This document shows, one piece after another, positions 9,384 to 18,059 of a DNA stretch of 64,000 bases. Origin of the DNA: Methanolobus bombayensis (lineage in GTDB: Archaea; Halobacteriota; Methanosarcinia; Methanosarcinales; Methanosarcinaceae); assembly GCF_017873415.1 (NCBI RefSeq), contig NZ_JAGGKD010000008.1:31558-95557 (forward strand), written 5' to 3'. Position 1 is the stretch's first letter. The number at the start of each line of letters is the position of its first letter. The position numbers and the translations under genes were made by a program. The notes below the pieces were generated by a model. The model had not been told where the DNA came from. It did no database searches and saw only the letters and a list, made by a program, of their open reading frames with translations.

Positions 9384-10115
9384 TCATTTCTCTTCATTTT
9401 CAAAAACATTAGAGTTTCCGTTTTCATTATTGCAGTTTCTCTGGATCTTTCTGATAATTCCTCTAAGTGTCTGGACTTCACGGGGCATAAGACATGCTCT
9501 TCCGAATATCCTTTTTAGCATAAGATCTGTCTTTTCTTTTTTGTGTTCGGGATAATCAATATCATCCAGAAGTTCTGACAAATGGCCATACAGGAGCCTG
9601 ATGTCAAATGGATCAGCTAATGGTGTTTCTCCGGATTTGATTGAACTGAATTCGTAGAGAACAACCGTAACTGCGTGAGAAAGGTTCATGACCGGATAAA
9701 CTTCAGATGTAGGGATTGTCATGATCATGTCACATTTTTTGAGTTCCTCTCTGGTAAAGCCGTTGTCTTCCCTGCCAAAGAGAACTGCTACTTTTCCATC
9801 TACCCCGCTAAGACGTTCTTTCATCTCCTCAGGGGTATAACCAGGTACACGCAGATGCAGATCAAATCTAGAACCTGCTATACCTGTTGTACCTATTATA
9901 ATACTGCAGTCTTCAATAGCTTCTTCTAAAGTGGAGACTATCTTTGCGTTTTCCAGCAGATCCCTTGCATGAGAAGACATTGCCCTTGCCTCTCCCTCAA
10001 GCTTACAGGGATTAACAAGTACAAGGTCAGAGAAACCAAAATTCTTCATTGCTCTTGTAACAGAACCTACATTTCCCTGATATAGAGGTTCTACGAGTAC
10101 TATTCTTAGGTTCAT
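9384..10115 (-). CDS. trmJ: tRNA/rRNA 2'-O-ribose methyltransferase, SPOUT class (TrmJ-like)
   Basis: 243 residues. The N-terminus MNLRIVLVEPLYQGNVGSVTRAMKN-type segment (positions 1-25) and the knotted SAM-binding motifs VLFGREDNGFTREEL and IPTSEVYPVMNLSHAV are typical of the TrmJ/LasT branch of the SpoU family. Archaeal TrmJ methylates the ribose at position 32 of tRNA. The C-terminal about 70 residues are helical and variable, as in the family. It is probably transcribed alone: mcm begins 84 bases beyond its stop, and hdrED diverges from its 5' side. The exact target RNA cannot be read from the sequence. Confidence 0.88.
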   Translation of the reverse strand: MNLRIVLVEPLYQGNVGSVTRAMKNFGFSDLVLVNPCKLEGEARAMSSHARDLLENAKIVSTLEEAIEDCSIIIGTTGIAGSRFDLHLRVPGYTPEEMKERLSGVDGKVAVLFGREDNGFTREELKKCDMIMTIPTSEVYPVMNLSHAVTVVLYEFSSIKSGETPLADPFDIRLLYGHLSELLDDIDYPEHKKEKTDLMLKRIFGRACLMPREVQTLRGIIRKIQRNCNNENGNSNVFENEEK

Positions 10116-10261
10116 TTATCAAGACAACCTATTGCTTCTTTTTGTTTTTTAGGTTCTAAAGCATGTGACGGCATATAAGGTTAATTAATTATTGCTCATC
10201 AATTGTGTGGGAATTTGGCACAACAATACGCCTACTGATATAGATTTTGTTGATGACAATC

Positions 10262-10374
10262 TTTAAATAATATCGGCGCTACAATCATGCAAACCAAACT
10301 GGTTACTTTAGAGTAAAGAACAGTTTATCTTTATAATAATTATGAGTTTATAATAATATCAGGAGAAGAAAAAT
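10262..10374 (+). promoter_or_regulatory. hdrED promoter and leader with hairpin
   Basis: A TATA-like element TTTAAATAATAT at about 10263-10274 precedes a nested hairpin near 10296-10325, in which AACTG pairs with CAGTT and encloses TTACT/AGTAA. A second AT-rich TATA-like stretch (TTTATAATAAT, about 10329-10340) follows, and a ribosome site AGGAG lies seven bases before the hdrE ATG. If the first TATA is used, the hairpin is in the mRNA leader; if the second is used, the hairpin sits just upstream of the promoter. The sequence alone cannot decide. Confidence 0.5.
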
Positions 10375-11166
10375 ATGGATTATTTTGCAGGTGTAACCGA
10401 TGCACTAAGGGTGACCTTTGTGCAGATGATGCTCATTTCCGCTCTTGCCATGGGTATTTTCGTTGTAGGAATGTACATGAACTTAAAGAAATGGGGTATG
10501 GGCTCCACAGGATATGGAGACACTCCTTCTAAAAGTATATTAGCATTCCCTAAAATGCTTATGTACCAGATGAATGAGCATGCACACGTTCACAATCAGT
10601 CCGTTCTTGAAACATTCGTTCTTGACATCCTTTTCCAGAGAAGGATTCTGAGAAGAAGTCCCCTCAGATGGTTTATGCACTTCACCATTTTTGTTGGCTG
10701 GATGACCCTTTTTGCGCTTTCATTTGCAATGTTCTTTGTTGAAATGGTCCACATGATCGGTGAGAAGGTAGGATATGCACATTCCCTTCCGGAATTCATG
10801 TATCCCGAAATCTTCAGAGAGCTCCTTGCAGTACCAAACGACATATTCAGTTACATTTTGCTCGTAGGTATCATTATTGCAATCTACAGAAGGCTCTTTG
10901 TTGCAAAGGTAAGAGAAGCAACTATAGCATACGATTCTATTCTTCTTATCGGACTTACTATCATTACAATCTCAGGATTTGTTGCTGATGGTATCAGAAC
11001 AGGAAGGTTCTGGGGATTCGGAATTGACGCTGAAATCGCACCACCAATGGCGCTTTTCCACGTAGTTATCTCACTTCTGTTCTGTATAGCATATATCCCG
11101 TTCAGTAAGTATATACATGTGATAGCAATTCCACTTGCACTCCTTGCAAACAAGGGAGGAGAATAA
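10375..11166 (+). CDS. hdrE: Heterodisulfide reductase subunit E (membrane b-type cytochrome)
   Basis: 263 residues with about five hydrophobic helices (near 15-38, 96-120, 155-175, 188-208, 230-255) and conserved histidines ([25 protein letters not shown]) that can ligate two haems. HdrE takes electrons from reduced methanophenazine in the membrane and passes them to HdrD, which reduces the CoM-S-S-CoB heterodisulfide. This is the terminal, proton-translocating step of methanogenesis in cytochrome-containing methanogens. hdrD starts one base after its stop, so the two form an operon. Its presence places the organism in the Methanosarcinales. Confidence 0.96.
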   Translation: MDYFAGVTDALRVTFVQMMLISALAMGIFVVGMYMNLKKWGMGSTGYGDTPSKSILAFPKMLMYQMNEHAHVHNQSVLETFVLDILFQRRILRRSPLRWFMHFTIFVGWMTLFALSFAMFFVEMVHMIGEKVGYAHSLPEFMYPEIFRELLAVPNDIFSYILLVGIIIAIYRRLFVAKVREATIAYDSILLIGLTIITISGFVADGIRTGRFWGFGIDAEIAPPMALFHVVISLLFCIAYIPFSKYIHVIAIPLALLANKGGE

Positions 11167-11167
11167 A

Positions 11168-12412
11168 ATGGCAAAACGTGAACCTTCTATTAATACAGAG
11201 AACTTTACAGCAGTCCAGCTTATGGAACTTGACTCATGTAGTCGCTGTGGCGAATGTGTGGACTGGTGTCCGACATATGATGCATCAGGAAAAGATCCGG
11301 GACTTGCACCAAGAGATAAGATCCTCAGATGGAGGGAATACATGAACAAGTCCTACGGACTTCGTGCAAAACTCTTCGGTCCAAAAGAGATTCCTGAGGA
11401 AGAAATCGAGCAGTTCAAGGATGATGTATACGGCTGTACAACCTGTGGTATGTGTGCAACGGTCTGTGAATCCGCGATCAATACTGTGGAACTCTGGGAA
11501 TCCATGCGTGCAAACCTTGTAAAGCGTGGAAATGGTCCATTTGGTAAGCAAGGGGCATTCCTTAAACTCATCGGCGAATACAAGAACCCATACATGGCTG
11601 ACAACAAAGACAGGACCAACTGGTTCCCTGAAGATGTTAAGATCGAGGATAAAGCAGAAGTTCTTTACTTCGGAGGATGTACCGCAGAACTCAGGCAGAG
11701 AAAACTTGCACTTGCAACTGCACGTGTACTCAACAAGCTTGGAATTAAGTTCACAATGCTTGGTGAAGATGAGATCTGCTGTGGTTCAGCACTTATCAGA
11801 ACAGGTCAGTATTATGTAAATGACGTTGCAAAGGTAAATGCACAGAAGAACATCGACAACATTGTAGCAAAGGGTGCAAAGACCGTGCTTTACGCATGTG
11901 CAGGATGTTACAGAGCTTCGATCATTGACTGGCCCCGACTCACAGGAAAAGAACTTCCTTTCAAGGTTGTTCATATTACTGAGTTCCTGCAGGATCTTAT
12001 AGAGAAAGGTGAGATCAAGTGGGAGAAGTCCATAGACAAGAAGGTCACATACCATGACCCATGCCACATGGGACGTCACGTAGGTGTCTTCGAACCACCA
12101 AGGGCTGTCCTTGAGGCAATTCCTGGAATCGAGTTCATAGAGATGGATAGAATAAAAGATAATCAACGCTGCTGTGGAGCAGGTGGTGGTGTGAAAGCAG
12201 GTATTCCTGACCTTGCACTCGGTGTTGCTTCAACCCGTGTTGAAGATGCACTGGCAACAAATGCAGATCTTCTTTCAAGTGCATGCCCGTTCTGTAAGAG
12301 GAACCTAAGTGATGGAAGAGACGCAATTGGTGCAAAGGAACTTGAGGTTGAGGATGTCATTGTTTTGACAGCAGAAGCAATGGGAATCGACCTAAGTGAC
12401 ACACCAGAGTGA
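11168..12412 (+). CDS. hdrD: Heterodisulfide reductase subunit D (catalytic iron-sulfur subunit)
   Basis: 414 residues from the ATG at 11168. An in-frame ATG at 11135 lies inside hdrE and is unlikely to be used. Two ferredoxin-type cluster motifs ([12 protein letters not shown] and [12 protein letters not shown]) are followed by two CCG domains (EICCGSA...CAGCY, then DPCHMGRH...RCCGAGGG...CPFCK). These cysteines bind the non-cubane clusters that split the CoM-S-S-CoB disulfide. The protein is peripheral and docks onto HdrE. A strong stem-loop with a T-run spans the stop codon and ends the hdrED transcript. Confidence 0.97.
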   Translation: MAKREPSINTENFTAVQLMELDSCSRCGECVDWCPTYDASGKDPGLAPRDKILRWREYMNKSYGLRAKLFGPKEIPEEEIEQFKDDVYGCTTCGMCATVCESAINTVELWESMRANLVKRGNGPFGKQGAFLKLIGEYKNPYMADNKDRTNWFPEDVKIEDKAEVLYFGGCTAELRQRKLALATARVLNKLGIKFTMLGEDEICCGSALIRTGQYYVNDVAKVNAQKNIDNIVAKGAKTVLYACAGCYRASIIDWPRLTGKELPFKVVHITEFLQDLIEKGEIKWEKSIDKKVTYHDPCHMGRHVGVFEPPRAVLEAIPGIEFIEMDRIKDNQRCCGAGGGVKAGIPDLALGVASTRVEDALATNADLLSSACPFCKRNLSDGRDAIGAKELEVEDVIVLTAEAMGIDLSDTPE

Positions 12413-12440
12413 TTAAATCACTCTTCTTTTTTTATTTTTA
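12406..12440 (+). terminator. Terminator of hdrED
   Basis: The perfect palindrome AGAGTGATTAAATCACTCT (12406-12424) contains the hdrD stop codon and is followed by a T-rich run. It should end the hdrED transcript before the DUF116 genes, which then need their own promoter. Confidence 0.7.
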
Positions 12441-12481
12441 GGGTAAACTGAATATACTTATTCGTACAATTTACTTCTCTC

Positions 12482-13120
12482 ATGCAAATCCCTTATGAAT
12501 TACTTGGAAAAGTCTTTATTCTTATATTTGTGACTGCACTTGTAGTGTTATCAATAGCATTATTGGTTGGAGCTTACAGTTTTAAGAATCACAAAATATT
12601 ATTTCCAAATTTTGTTCTTTTCATTCTTTATCTGTTCTATGGGCCTGCAAAATGGATTTGCAGGGTGTTCGGTATAAAAGATACACTTGTAGATGAGATT
12701 CTCGTAGAGGTTCGTAATGCAGTGATGCTCGAACAATTCAAAGAGATTAAGAATGGAAGGGTCGTATTCCTTCCTCAATGTCTCAGACATCCAAATTGCA
12801 AAGCTCGTTGTGACCCATTAATAGGATATGAATGCAAATTGTGTGGCCTGTGTGATATCGGAACTATATGTAAAGCTGCCAAAGAGCGGGGATTTGAAGT
12901 TTATGTTATTCCCGGTGGTAGTTTTGTAAAGAAGATCATCAAAGCACACCGGCCTGAAAGTTGTATCGGTGTAGCTTGTTATCCCGAACTCGCAGAATCC
13001 ATGCAAGGTGCATCACCTTTTATGGTTGTACAGGGCGTTTCACTGCTCCAGGATGGATGCTACAATACTAAAGTAGATGTGGATGAGGTCATAAGAAAGA
13101 TGGAGGAATGTGATGTATAG
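12482..13120 (+). CDS. DUF116 family membrane-linked cysteine protein, paralogue 1
   Basis: 212 residues. One or two N-terminal hydrophobic helices (about 10-32 and 40-60) are followed by a soluble domain with cysteine groups: PQCLRHPNCKARCDP, then CKLCGLCDIGTICKAA. This is the signature of DUF116, a family of unknown function likely to bind an iron-sulfur cluster or zinc. The TATA-like element TATACTTATTCG lies about 30 bases upstream, so the transcript may have almost no leader. It ends in TAG, just inside the start of a paralogue. The nearness of hdrED may be incidental, since a terminator intervenes. Confidence 0.8.
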   Translation: MQIPYELLGKVFILIFVTALVVLSIALLVGAYSFKNHKILFPNFVLFILYLFYGPAKWICRVFGIKDTLVDEILVEVRNAVMLEQFKEIKNGRVVFLPQCLRHPNCKARCDPLIGYECKLCGLCDIGTICKAAKERGFEVYVIPGGSFVKKIIKAHRPESCIGVACYPELAESMQGASPFMVVQGVSLLQDGCYNTKVDVDEVIRKMEECDV

Positions 13121-13733
13121 GACAATCGGATTATTGGTAACCATTGTTTTACTAGTATCCTTTATACTTGCAGTTCTTGCATTGGCTGTAAGCCGTATAA
13201 GTCTTAACAGGCATGTGTGGCTGGCAGGATTCTTTGCAGGTGTACTTGATTTTTTTTACATGCCTCTGAAATATTTCTTCTTCAAATTTTCCGATCCGAG
13301 GATACTTGACAAATGGATGGTTTCCCTGAAAAACATAGCTAACAGGAACGCTTTCAAAAAGTCTAAAAGACGTATGATCATAGCTCCTCATTGCATGCGT
13401 TCCATGGATTGCCCGGCTTCTTCCAAAAGAACGGGAATCCAATGTGTTGCTTGTGGTAAATGTGTTTTCAGTAAATTGAAAAAAGATGCTCCAAAATACG
13501 GATATGATCTTTACATTGTCACGGGTTCATCTTTCGTGAAACATGTTATTAAAGAAAAGAATTATGATGCAGCTTTGTTAGTTGCATGTGATTACGAGTT
13601 AAATAAGGTTATGATGGGGCTTAAAGGCAAGAATATTGTGACATATGGTGTCCCAATGCTTAATGATGGATGTTTTAATACAGAAGTCGATTATGAGAAA
13701 GTACTCGAAACGCTGGAAATGCTCTCAAGCTAA
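13113..13733 (+). CDS. DUF116 family membrane-linked cysteine protein, paralogue 2
   Basis: 206 residues from ATG 13113 (a GTG one codon earlier is possible; GGAGG at 13102-13106 serves either). It has the same plan as the gene before it: two N-terminal hydrophobic segments (about 5-28 and 38-55), then PHCMRSMDCPASSKRTGIQC and CVACGKCVFSKLKK. The start overlaps the preceding stop, giving a translationally coupled pair of diverged paralogues that could form a heterodimer. Function is unknown. TnpB element 2 begins 10 bases after its stop. Confidence 0.78.
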   Translation: MYRTIGLLVTIVLLVSFILAVLALAVSRISLNRHVWLAGFFAGVLDFFYMPLKYFFFKFSDPRILDKWMVSLKNIANRNAFKKSKRRMIIAPHCMRSMDCPASSKRTGIQCVACGKCVFSKLKKDAPKYGYDLYIVTGSSFVKHVIKEKNYDAALLVACDYELNKVMMGLKGKNIVTYGVPMLNDGCFNTEVDYEKVLETLEMLSS

Positions 13734-13742
13734 TTGCAAAAG

Positions 13743-15145
13743 GTGAACTACCACCAGATAAATCCGGTGGCTTCCTGCTCAATAGTAGTTGTCTACTAAG
13801 TATCAACAGGCTCTTCCTGCAGTTCCTGCAGTGCTTAAGTTATTCAATGCAATTTGTTTGATATTGAGACTTGCGTTTATGTCTCTATCATGTAATGTCT
13901 TGCATGAAGGACATTTCCACTCTCTTATGTCAAGAGTAAGATCATCCTTCTTATATCCACAAACATTACAGAGTTTTGATGATGCGTGAAACCTACCTAT
14001 TTGAAGAATGGTCTTACCATACCATTCTGCTTTGTAAGTAAGTTTCCTTATGAATTCAGACCATCCAACATCGCTGATTGCTTGAGCTAGATTATGATTT
14101 TTGACCATTCCTTTGACATTAAGATCCTCAATTCCGATTGCTTGGTTTTCGCTAATTATCTTCATGGATATCTTATGCTGGAAGTCATTTCTTTGGTTTG
14201 ATATTAATTGATGTTGTTTTGCTAATTTCATTACTGCTTTTTTTCTGTTTTTAGAACCTTTCTTCATCCTGCTAACATCTTTCTGCAGTTTCTTCAATCT
14301 ATCAAGAGATGTCTTCAGAAACCTTGGATTTTCAATTATCTCTCCGGTTGAGAGAACAGCAAATGATTTGAGACCTATATCTATTCCAATTGTTGTGTTT
14401 TCATCGAATTCAACACGTTTTGGATTGAGTACATGGTCATCTATCAGGATGCTTACATGATACCTTCCAGCTGATGTTCTGGAAACAGTTAAGGTCTTAA
14501 GGATATCGAACTTCTTGTTAAGTTTCTGGTCAAGGATAAGTTCTCCGTTGACTTCCTTTGTAACAAGTTCATTCTCAATGAACTCTTTGTCTAAGAAATC
14601 CCTATGAAGAACTATCTTTATCCATCCTATTTTTGGAAGATATATTTTCGATGAGGTTAAATTGATTTGATAATTCTGAGGAACTTGAAATGAGAAAATG
14701 TTGTCCTTCTTACTTTTCCTTGTAGGATATGCTCCATTTCCTTCAAAGAAGTTCTTGAATCCAGTTAACAAGTTCCTGTTAGCCTGTTGCAATGATTGTG
14801 AGTTTAGATCTTTCATCCATGGATGAAGCTCTTTAAGAGATGTCAGATTGTTGTTCAGGTCAATCTCACTAATGTTGATCTTGAACTTAGAATACATAAG
14901 ATTCTTGATGAAAAGTGACCGATTGTAGATGAATCGAGTTCCTCCGAAATGTTGCTCTAAAAGAGAACATTGCTCTTTGTTTGGATAGATTCGGTATCTA
15001 TAACCTCTTTTCATTGTAATCACTATTCAAAACAGTTAGTTTAGCAAGATGTTGTATGTTTGCATAGAATATATGCCTTTTTTTGTTGTGGACGCAATTC
15101 ATCCACCCCTTGAAATGGGTGGTCTTCTTGCTCCTTAAGGATAAA
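13743..15145 (-). mobile_element. IS200/IS605-type TnpB-only element, copy 2
   Basis: 1403 bases, the same length and ends as the copy at 3850-5252: right-end hairpin CCACCAGATAAATCCGGTGG closing in GTAGTTCAC near 13743, left-end CCACCC/GGGTGG hairpin near 15102-15123, and CCTTAAGG at the left edge. Outside the left edge both copies show TTTAT, a candidate target-adjacent motif. The outer left edge lies only about 35 bases from the 3' end of the RNase P RNA gene, and both are read in the same direction. Confidence 0.8.
13803..15023 (-). CDS. tnpB: TnpB RNA-guided endonuclease, element 2
   Basis: 406 residues (GTG start, or ATG three codons later). All RuvC acidic residues (GIDIGLKSF, GIEDLNVKGM, DRDINASLNI) and the zinc-ribbon cysteines (CNVCGY, CPSC) are present, so it looks active. 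Compared with the copy at 3910-5130, the first about 205 and last about 135 residues are almost the same. Residues 213-270 differ at many positions and the DNA there is also diverged. This patchy pattern points to recombination with a third copy rather than steady drift. Confidence 0.9.
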   Translation of the reverse strand: MITMKRGYRYRIYPNKEQCSLLEQHFGGTRFIYNRSLFIKNLMYSKFKINISEIDLNNNLTSLKELHPWMKDLNSQSLQQANRNLLTGFKNFFEGNGAYPTRKSKKDNIFSFQVPQNYQINLTSSKIYLPKIGWIKIVLHRDFLDKEFIENELVTKEVNGELILDQKLNKKFDILKTLTVSRTSAGRYHVSILIDDHVLNPKRVEFDENTTIGIDIGLKSFAVLSTGEIIENPRFLKTSLDRLKKLQKDVSRMKKGSKNRKKAVMKLAKQHQLISNQRNDFQHKISMKIISENQAIGIEDLNVKGMVKNHNLAQAISDVGWSEFIRKLTYKAEWYGKTILQIGRFHASSKLCNVCGYKKDDLTLDIREWKCPSCKTLHDRDINASLNIKQIALNNLSTAGTAGRAC

Positions 15146-15177
15146 GTTTTTGTACTTTTTTTATTGTTCTCTATGGA

Positions 15178-15568
15178 ATTGAGTGAGGAGAGTAAGCTCC
15201 CTTCTGTTGATGCAATACATTCATCCCGATCTGGCAGGATGATGTGCTCATTAGAGCTGCATTGACGGCATTCGGCTACGCGTCCATAAACTTCGGGAAT
15301 GGTCTAAACAACCATTGCCCCCTACTTCTGACTTGCACCCACGAGGATTCGCCGTTCCATCCGCATTCCATGCGATCTCAACTTTTCAGCATCATTGCAT
15401 TAACATGGTGCGATATCGTTTCTGTGCCAGCATGTGCAGAGCACATGAGTTGCAAAGCAACTGCCCGGGCTCTCGCCCGATACCCTTTACAGGTATTCGT
15501 GTGTTTAGAAGGTGGGGAGACTTTCCTCAGGTCAAATGACCCGGCGGCCGTCCTTCCTCTCTCAGTGA
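15178..15568 (-). ncRNA. rnpB: RNase P RNA (archaeal type A)
   Basis: Read on the minus strand, the sequence has the universal RNase P cores. CR-I is GAGGAAAGTCTCCCC (rc near 15518-15535), followed by the ACAGAAAC region (CR-III area) and, near the 3' end, CR-V as ACAGAAGGGAGCTTAC. The two termini pair as helix P1: TGAGAGAGGA (15564-15555) with TCCTCACTCA (15189-15180), nine of ten positions matched. The length of about 390 nt is normal for the catalytic RNA that trims tRNA 5' leaders. Short open frames on both strands here are incidental. TnpB element 2 lies directly downstream. Confidence 0.92.
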
Positions 15569-15721
15569 TTGAGATGAAATCAAATAATATATAGCTTATG
15601 ATAAATACTGAAATCTTTAAATGCCTTTTTAATTTCATATGACATTACAATTTTACAAACCATCTTAAAATAATTAGGTGTAAATCATAACATTTATTTA
15701 CAATCTAATTAAACAACTAAG

Positions 15722-15955
15722 ATGGTTGGTATGAAATATAACAGATATCTCATAGTAGGTATTACACTGTTGACGGTGCTATTTTTGTTCATGTTCTCAG
15801 GAGCGGTTTCTGAAACTGAGACTAACCTGTTCAGTGCAAATGGATTCAATGTTGAGGAGGATGGTTACGGTGTATTATTAATAGGCATGGTAGTTCCTCT
15901 TGTGTTTGCACTCATATACGTGGCATCCAGAATGAAAAAAGAAATCCATCAATGA
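15722..15955 (+). CDS. Small two-helix membrane protein
   Basis: 77 residues from ATG 15722, or 74 from ATG 15731. An N-terminal hydrophobic segment (about 8-27) could be a signal anchor. A short polar loop (ETETNLFSANGFNVEEDGYG) is followed by a second helix (about 49-67) and a basic tail. It resembles no family I can name. It stands alone between rnpB, which is divergent, and the DUF1059/Gdt1 genes, which are convergent. Confidence 0.5.
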   Translation: MVGMKYNRYLIVGITLLTVLFLFMFSGAVSETETNLFSANGFNVEEDGYGVLLIGMVVPLVFALIYVASRMKKEIHQ

Positions 15956-15981
15956 AATAAAATAGTGTAAAAAACGATGGC

Positions 15982-16200
15982 TTAAAGTTTAAGCACACCA
16001 CAGCCACAGCCACGGTTCAGAAGGTAATCCACCTTGGAAATGATCTCTTCCTGATGAAAGTCAGACAGCCCTTCAAACTCGTCCTTATGCTCTGTTTTGA
16101 CATGTTCTATCATTTTTTCCTTTGCCTTTTTAGGGTCATTGTCAACGACTATGAAATCATCATTAAAACCAAGGTCTCTGCATCTGAGTATATGTACTAT
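15982..16200 (-). CDS. DUF1059 family small protein, apparent ATA start
   Basis: On the minus strand a 72-residue frame reads IVHILRCRDLGFNDDFIVVD from its start and ends NRGCGCGVLKL. The CRDLGF...DFIV opening and the AKEKMIEHVKTEHKDEF middle match the small DUF1059 family, whose members normally begin a few residues before the CRD motif. No ATG, GTG or TTG lies in frame between the upstream stop codon and that motif. A consensus ribosome site GGAGGT is spaced correctly for an ATA codon at 16200-16198. The gene is either started at ATA or has lost its ATG by one base change. It follows the Gdt1-type gene on the same strand. Confidence 0.6.
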   Translation of the reverse strand: MVHILRCRDLGFNDDFIVVDNDPKKAKEKMIEHVKTEHKDEFEGLSDFHQEEIISKVDYLLNRGCGCGVLKL

Positions 16201-16286
16201 TTTAAAACCTCCCTTCTTAAAATTAAAACTCCTGCCTTATTAATTTTTGTTTTGACTGCTAAAAATAAGGTAATTATAATCGTACC

Positions 16287-16838
16287 TCAAAAGAAAAATG
16301 AAATGCCGATTACAATGAAAAGTATTCCTGCAGCTCTGGAAATAGTATTCTTATCTATTTTCTGCATCAGGATCTTACCAACATATATTGCCATTGAAGA
16401 TAGCAGGAACAATGCAAGTATAACGCCAGCAAATACCAGTATTGGATTGTACTGGGTTGCAAAAAGTGCAGAAGCAAGCTGGGTCTTGTCTCCCATTTCA
16501 GATACCAGTATAAGCGCGAAACCAGATATAAAAGGACTTTTCAATTCATATGATCCTTCTTCATCGTCGTCGCCTTTGTTCAATAATGTCATTAAACCGA
16601 AAAGAATGAACATGACTCCGGCACCAATACGCACATAGTCCATAGGGACTCTATTTGCTATTAAATTTCCAAGAAGAATTGCCAGACCATCAGTCAAGAT
16701 AAAGGCCAGCATGACACCGGCAAGTAAGCGGGCATATTCTTTTGTTTTTGTAGATAGTACAAGAACGGCTATCTGTGTTTTGTCTCCAAGTTCTGCAAGG
16801 CCTACAAGCAGAAATGGTATAAGAATATCCTGTATCAT
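16287..16838 (-). CDS. Gdt1/TMEM165 (UPF0016) family cation exporter
   Basis: 183 residues from the ATG at 16838; an upstream in-frame ATG (16877) adds 13 residues not typical of the family. The two signature repeats GLAELGDKTQIAV and LVSEMGDKTQLAS each fall in the first helix of a three-helix half, giving six membrane helices and an internal duplication. Family members move Mn2+ and/or Ca2+ out of the cytoplasm, in exchange for protons where studied. A charged cytoplasmic loop (NKGDDDEEGSYELKS) joins the halves. The DUF1059 frame follows 86 bases downstream. Confidence 0.9.
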   Translation of the reverse strand: MIQDILIPFLLVGLAELGDKTQIAVLVLSTKTKEYARLLAGVMLAFILTDGLAILLGNLIANRVPMDYVRIGAGVMFILFGLMTLLNKGDDDEEGSYELKSPFISGFALILVSEMGDKTQLASALFATQYNPILVFAGVILALFLLSSMAIYVGKILMQKIDKNTISRAAGILFIVIGISFFF

Positions 16839-16927
16839 ACAGATAGGAAAAGCACCTTCTCTATAATAAGTTTTCACAAATCAATGCTGTAAAAAAACTA
16901 AAGTATTAAAGTGCATTTTATTAATCA

Positions 16928-17635
16928 ATGGAAAGTCAGAAAACAGATCCATTACTGGAAGCTATCAGAATTACAATGCCCGTGATGTTCGGTTATGTTC
17001 CGATAGGAATAGCTTTCGGTTTGCTGGTCACACATTATGGATTTAACTGGCTATATTCGGTGTTAATGAGCATTGTGGTATTTTCCGGTGCAGCGCAATT
17101 CATTGCTGTAGCTCTGGCAGTAAGTGGCGCAGGAGCTATAGAAATTGTGCTGACAATGTTGTTCCTGAATCTCAGGCATTCTTTTTTCGGACTTTCACTC
17201 CTAAACAAGTTTGAAGGTATCGGCAGGATCAAAGCTTATCTGGTTCTTGCACTTACTGATGAAACGTATGCACTCATTACAGGTCATAATGTTCCTGAAA
17301 GAGTTTCATCATCCCGTTTTTATGCATATGTTACAGGGCTTGATCACCTGTACTGGGTAACCGGAACAGCTATGGGTGCTCTTCTTGGAAAGGTTCTGAA
17401 TATGAACCTCAACGGCCTGGAATTTTCACTGACCGCACTTTTTGTTGTTCTCAGTATAGAGAAATACCGTTCAGCAAAAACGAGATTCCCATTTATAGCG
17501 GCTATAGTATCAGGGATAATTGCCATGTTATTTGCAGGAAGTCAGAACATGCTTCTTGTGTCGATAATAATTGGTACTTTCCTTTTGTTGGTATATGAAA
17601 AAATAAATAATGGGGTGCAAACAGATGATCGCTGA
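16928..17635 (+). CDS. azlC: AzlC family permease subunit (branched-chain amino acid export type)
   Basis: 235 residues, mostly hydrophobic, with the AzlC opening IRITMPVMFGYVPIGIAFG, the conserved LNLRHSFFGLSL motif and several helices. AzlC works with the small AzlD protein encoded next; related pairs export branched-chain amino acids or their analogues. Its 3' end overlaps the start of azlD by about 11-26 bases depending on the azlD start, so the two are translationally coupled. Confidence 0.88.
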   Translation: MESQKTDPLLEAIRITMPVMFGYVPIGIAFGLLVTHYGFNWLYSVLMSIVVFSGAAQFIAVALAVSGAGAIEIVLTMLFLNLRHSFFGLSLLNKFEGIGRIKAYLVLALTDETYALITGHNVPERVSSSRFYAYVTGLDHLYWVTGTAMGALLGKVLNMNLNGLEFSLTALFVVLSIEKYRSAKTRFPFIAAIVSGIIAMLFAGSQNMLLVSIIIGTFLLLVYEKINNGVQTDDR

Positions 17636-17996
17636 GGACGTATCTTCAATAGATATTATATGGATCATAGTGATTACTGCTCTTATAACAGCATTTACAA
17701 GAGCTTTGCCTTTTATCTTTTTCAGGAGGAGGAAACAACCAGAGTGTCTAAAAGTAATAGAAAGGGATTTCCCGGCAATGATAATGCTCCTTCTTGTTTT
17801 CTATTGTCTGAACAGTGTATCATGGGGAATGGTGCCATACGGCCTTCCTGAATTACTGTGCATTTTTGTAGTGGCATGTCTCCATATATGGAAGGGTAAT
17901 GCCCTTTTGAGTATCTTTACCGGAACTATAATTTATATGTACTTCACCAATTCAGGCATTATTACGGTTTTATTAACAGAAATCATAAGGATTTAA
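17610..17996 (+). CDS. azlD: AzlD family small permease subunit
   Basis: 128 residues from ATG 17610, or 123 from ATG 17625 (MIAEDVSS). About four hydrophobic helices, with the family motif ITAFTRALPFIFF near the N-terminus and FPAMIMLLLVFYCL in the middle. It overlaps the end of azlC, its expected partner in the membrane. The transported substrate cannot be told from sequence; branched-chain amino acids are the usual assignment. Confidence 0.85.
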   Translation: MGCKQMIAEDVSSIDIIWIIVITALITAFTRALPFIFFRRRKQPECLKVIERDFPAMIMLLLVFYCLNSVSWGMVPYGLPELLCIFVVACLHIWKGNALLSIFTGTIIYMYFTNSGIITVLLTEIIRI

Positions 17997-18059
17997 TTGA
18001 GTTAAAACCATCCAAAAATGATTTACCTTTGAACATCAATAATGAATTGGGGAAATAAA

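Noticed and set aside
11135..11167. Longer HdrD start inside hdrE
   Set aside because: The extra 11 residues are encoded within the hdrE end and lack a ribosome site; the ATG at 11168 matches the family start.
15083..15638. Several open frames of 60-116 codons on both strands around 15.1-15.6 kb
   Set aside because: They lie on the RNase P RNA gene, whose conserved cores and pairing termini explain the sequence; the frames lack ribosome sites and family features.
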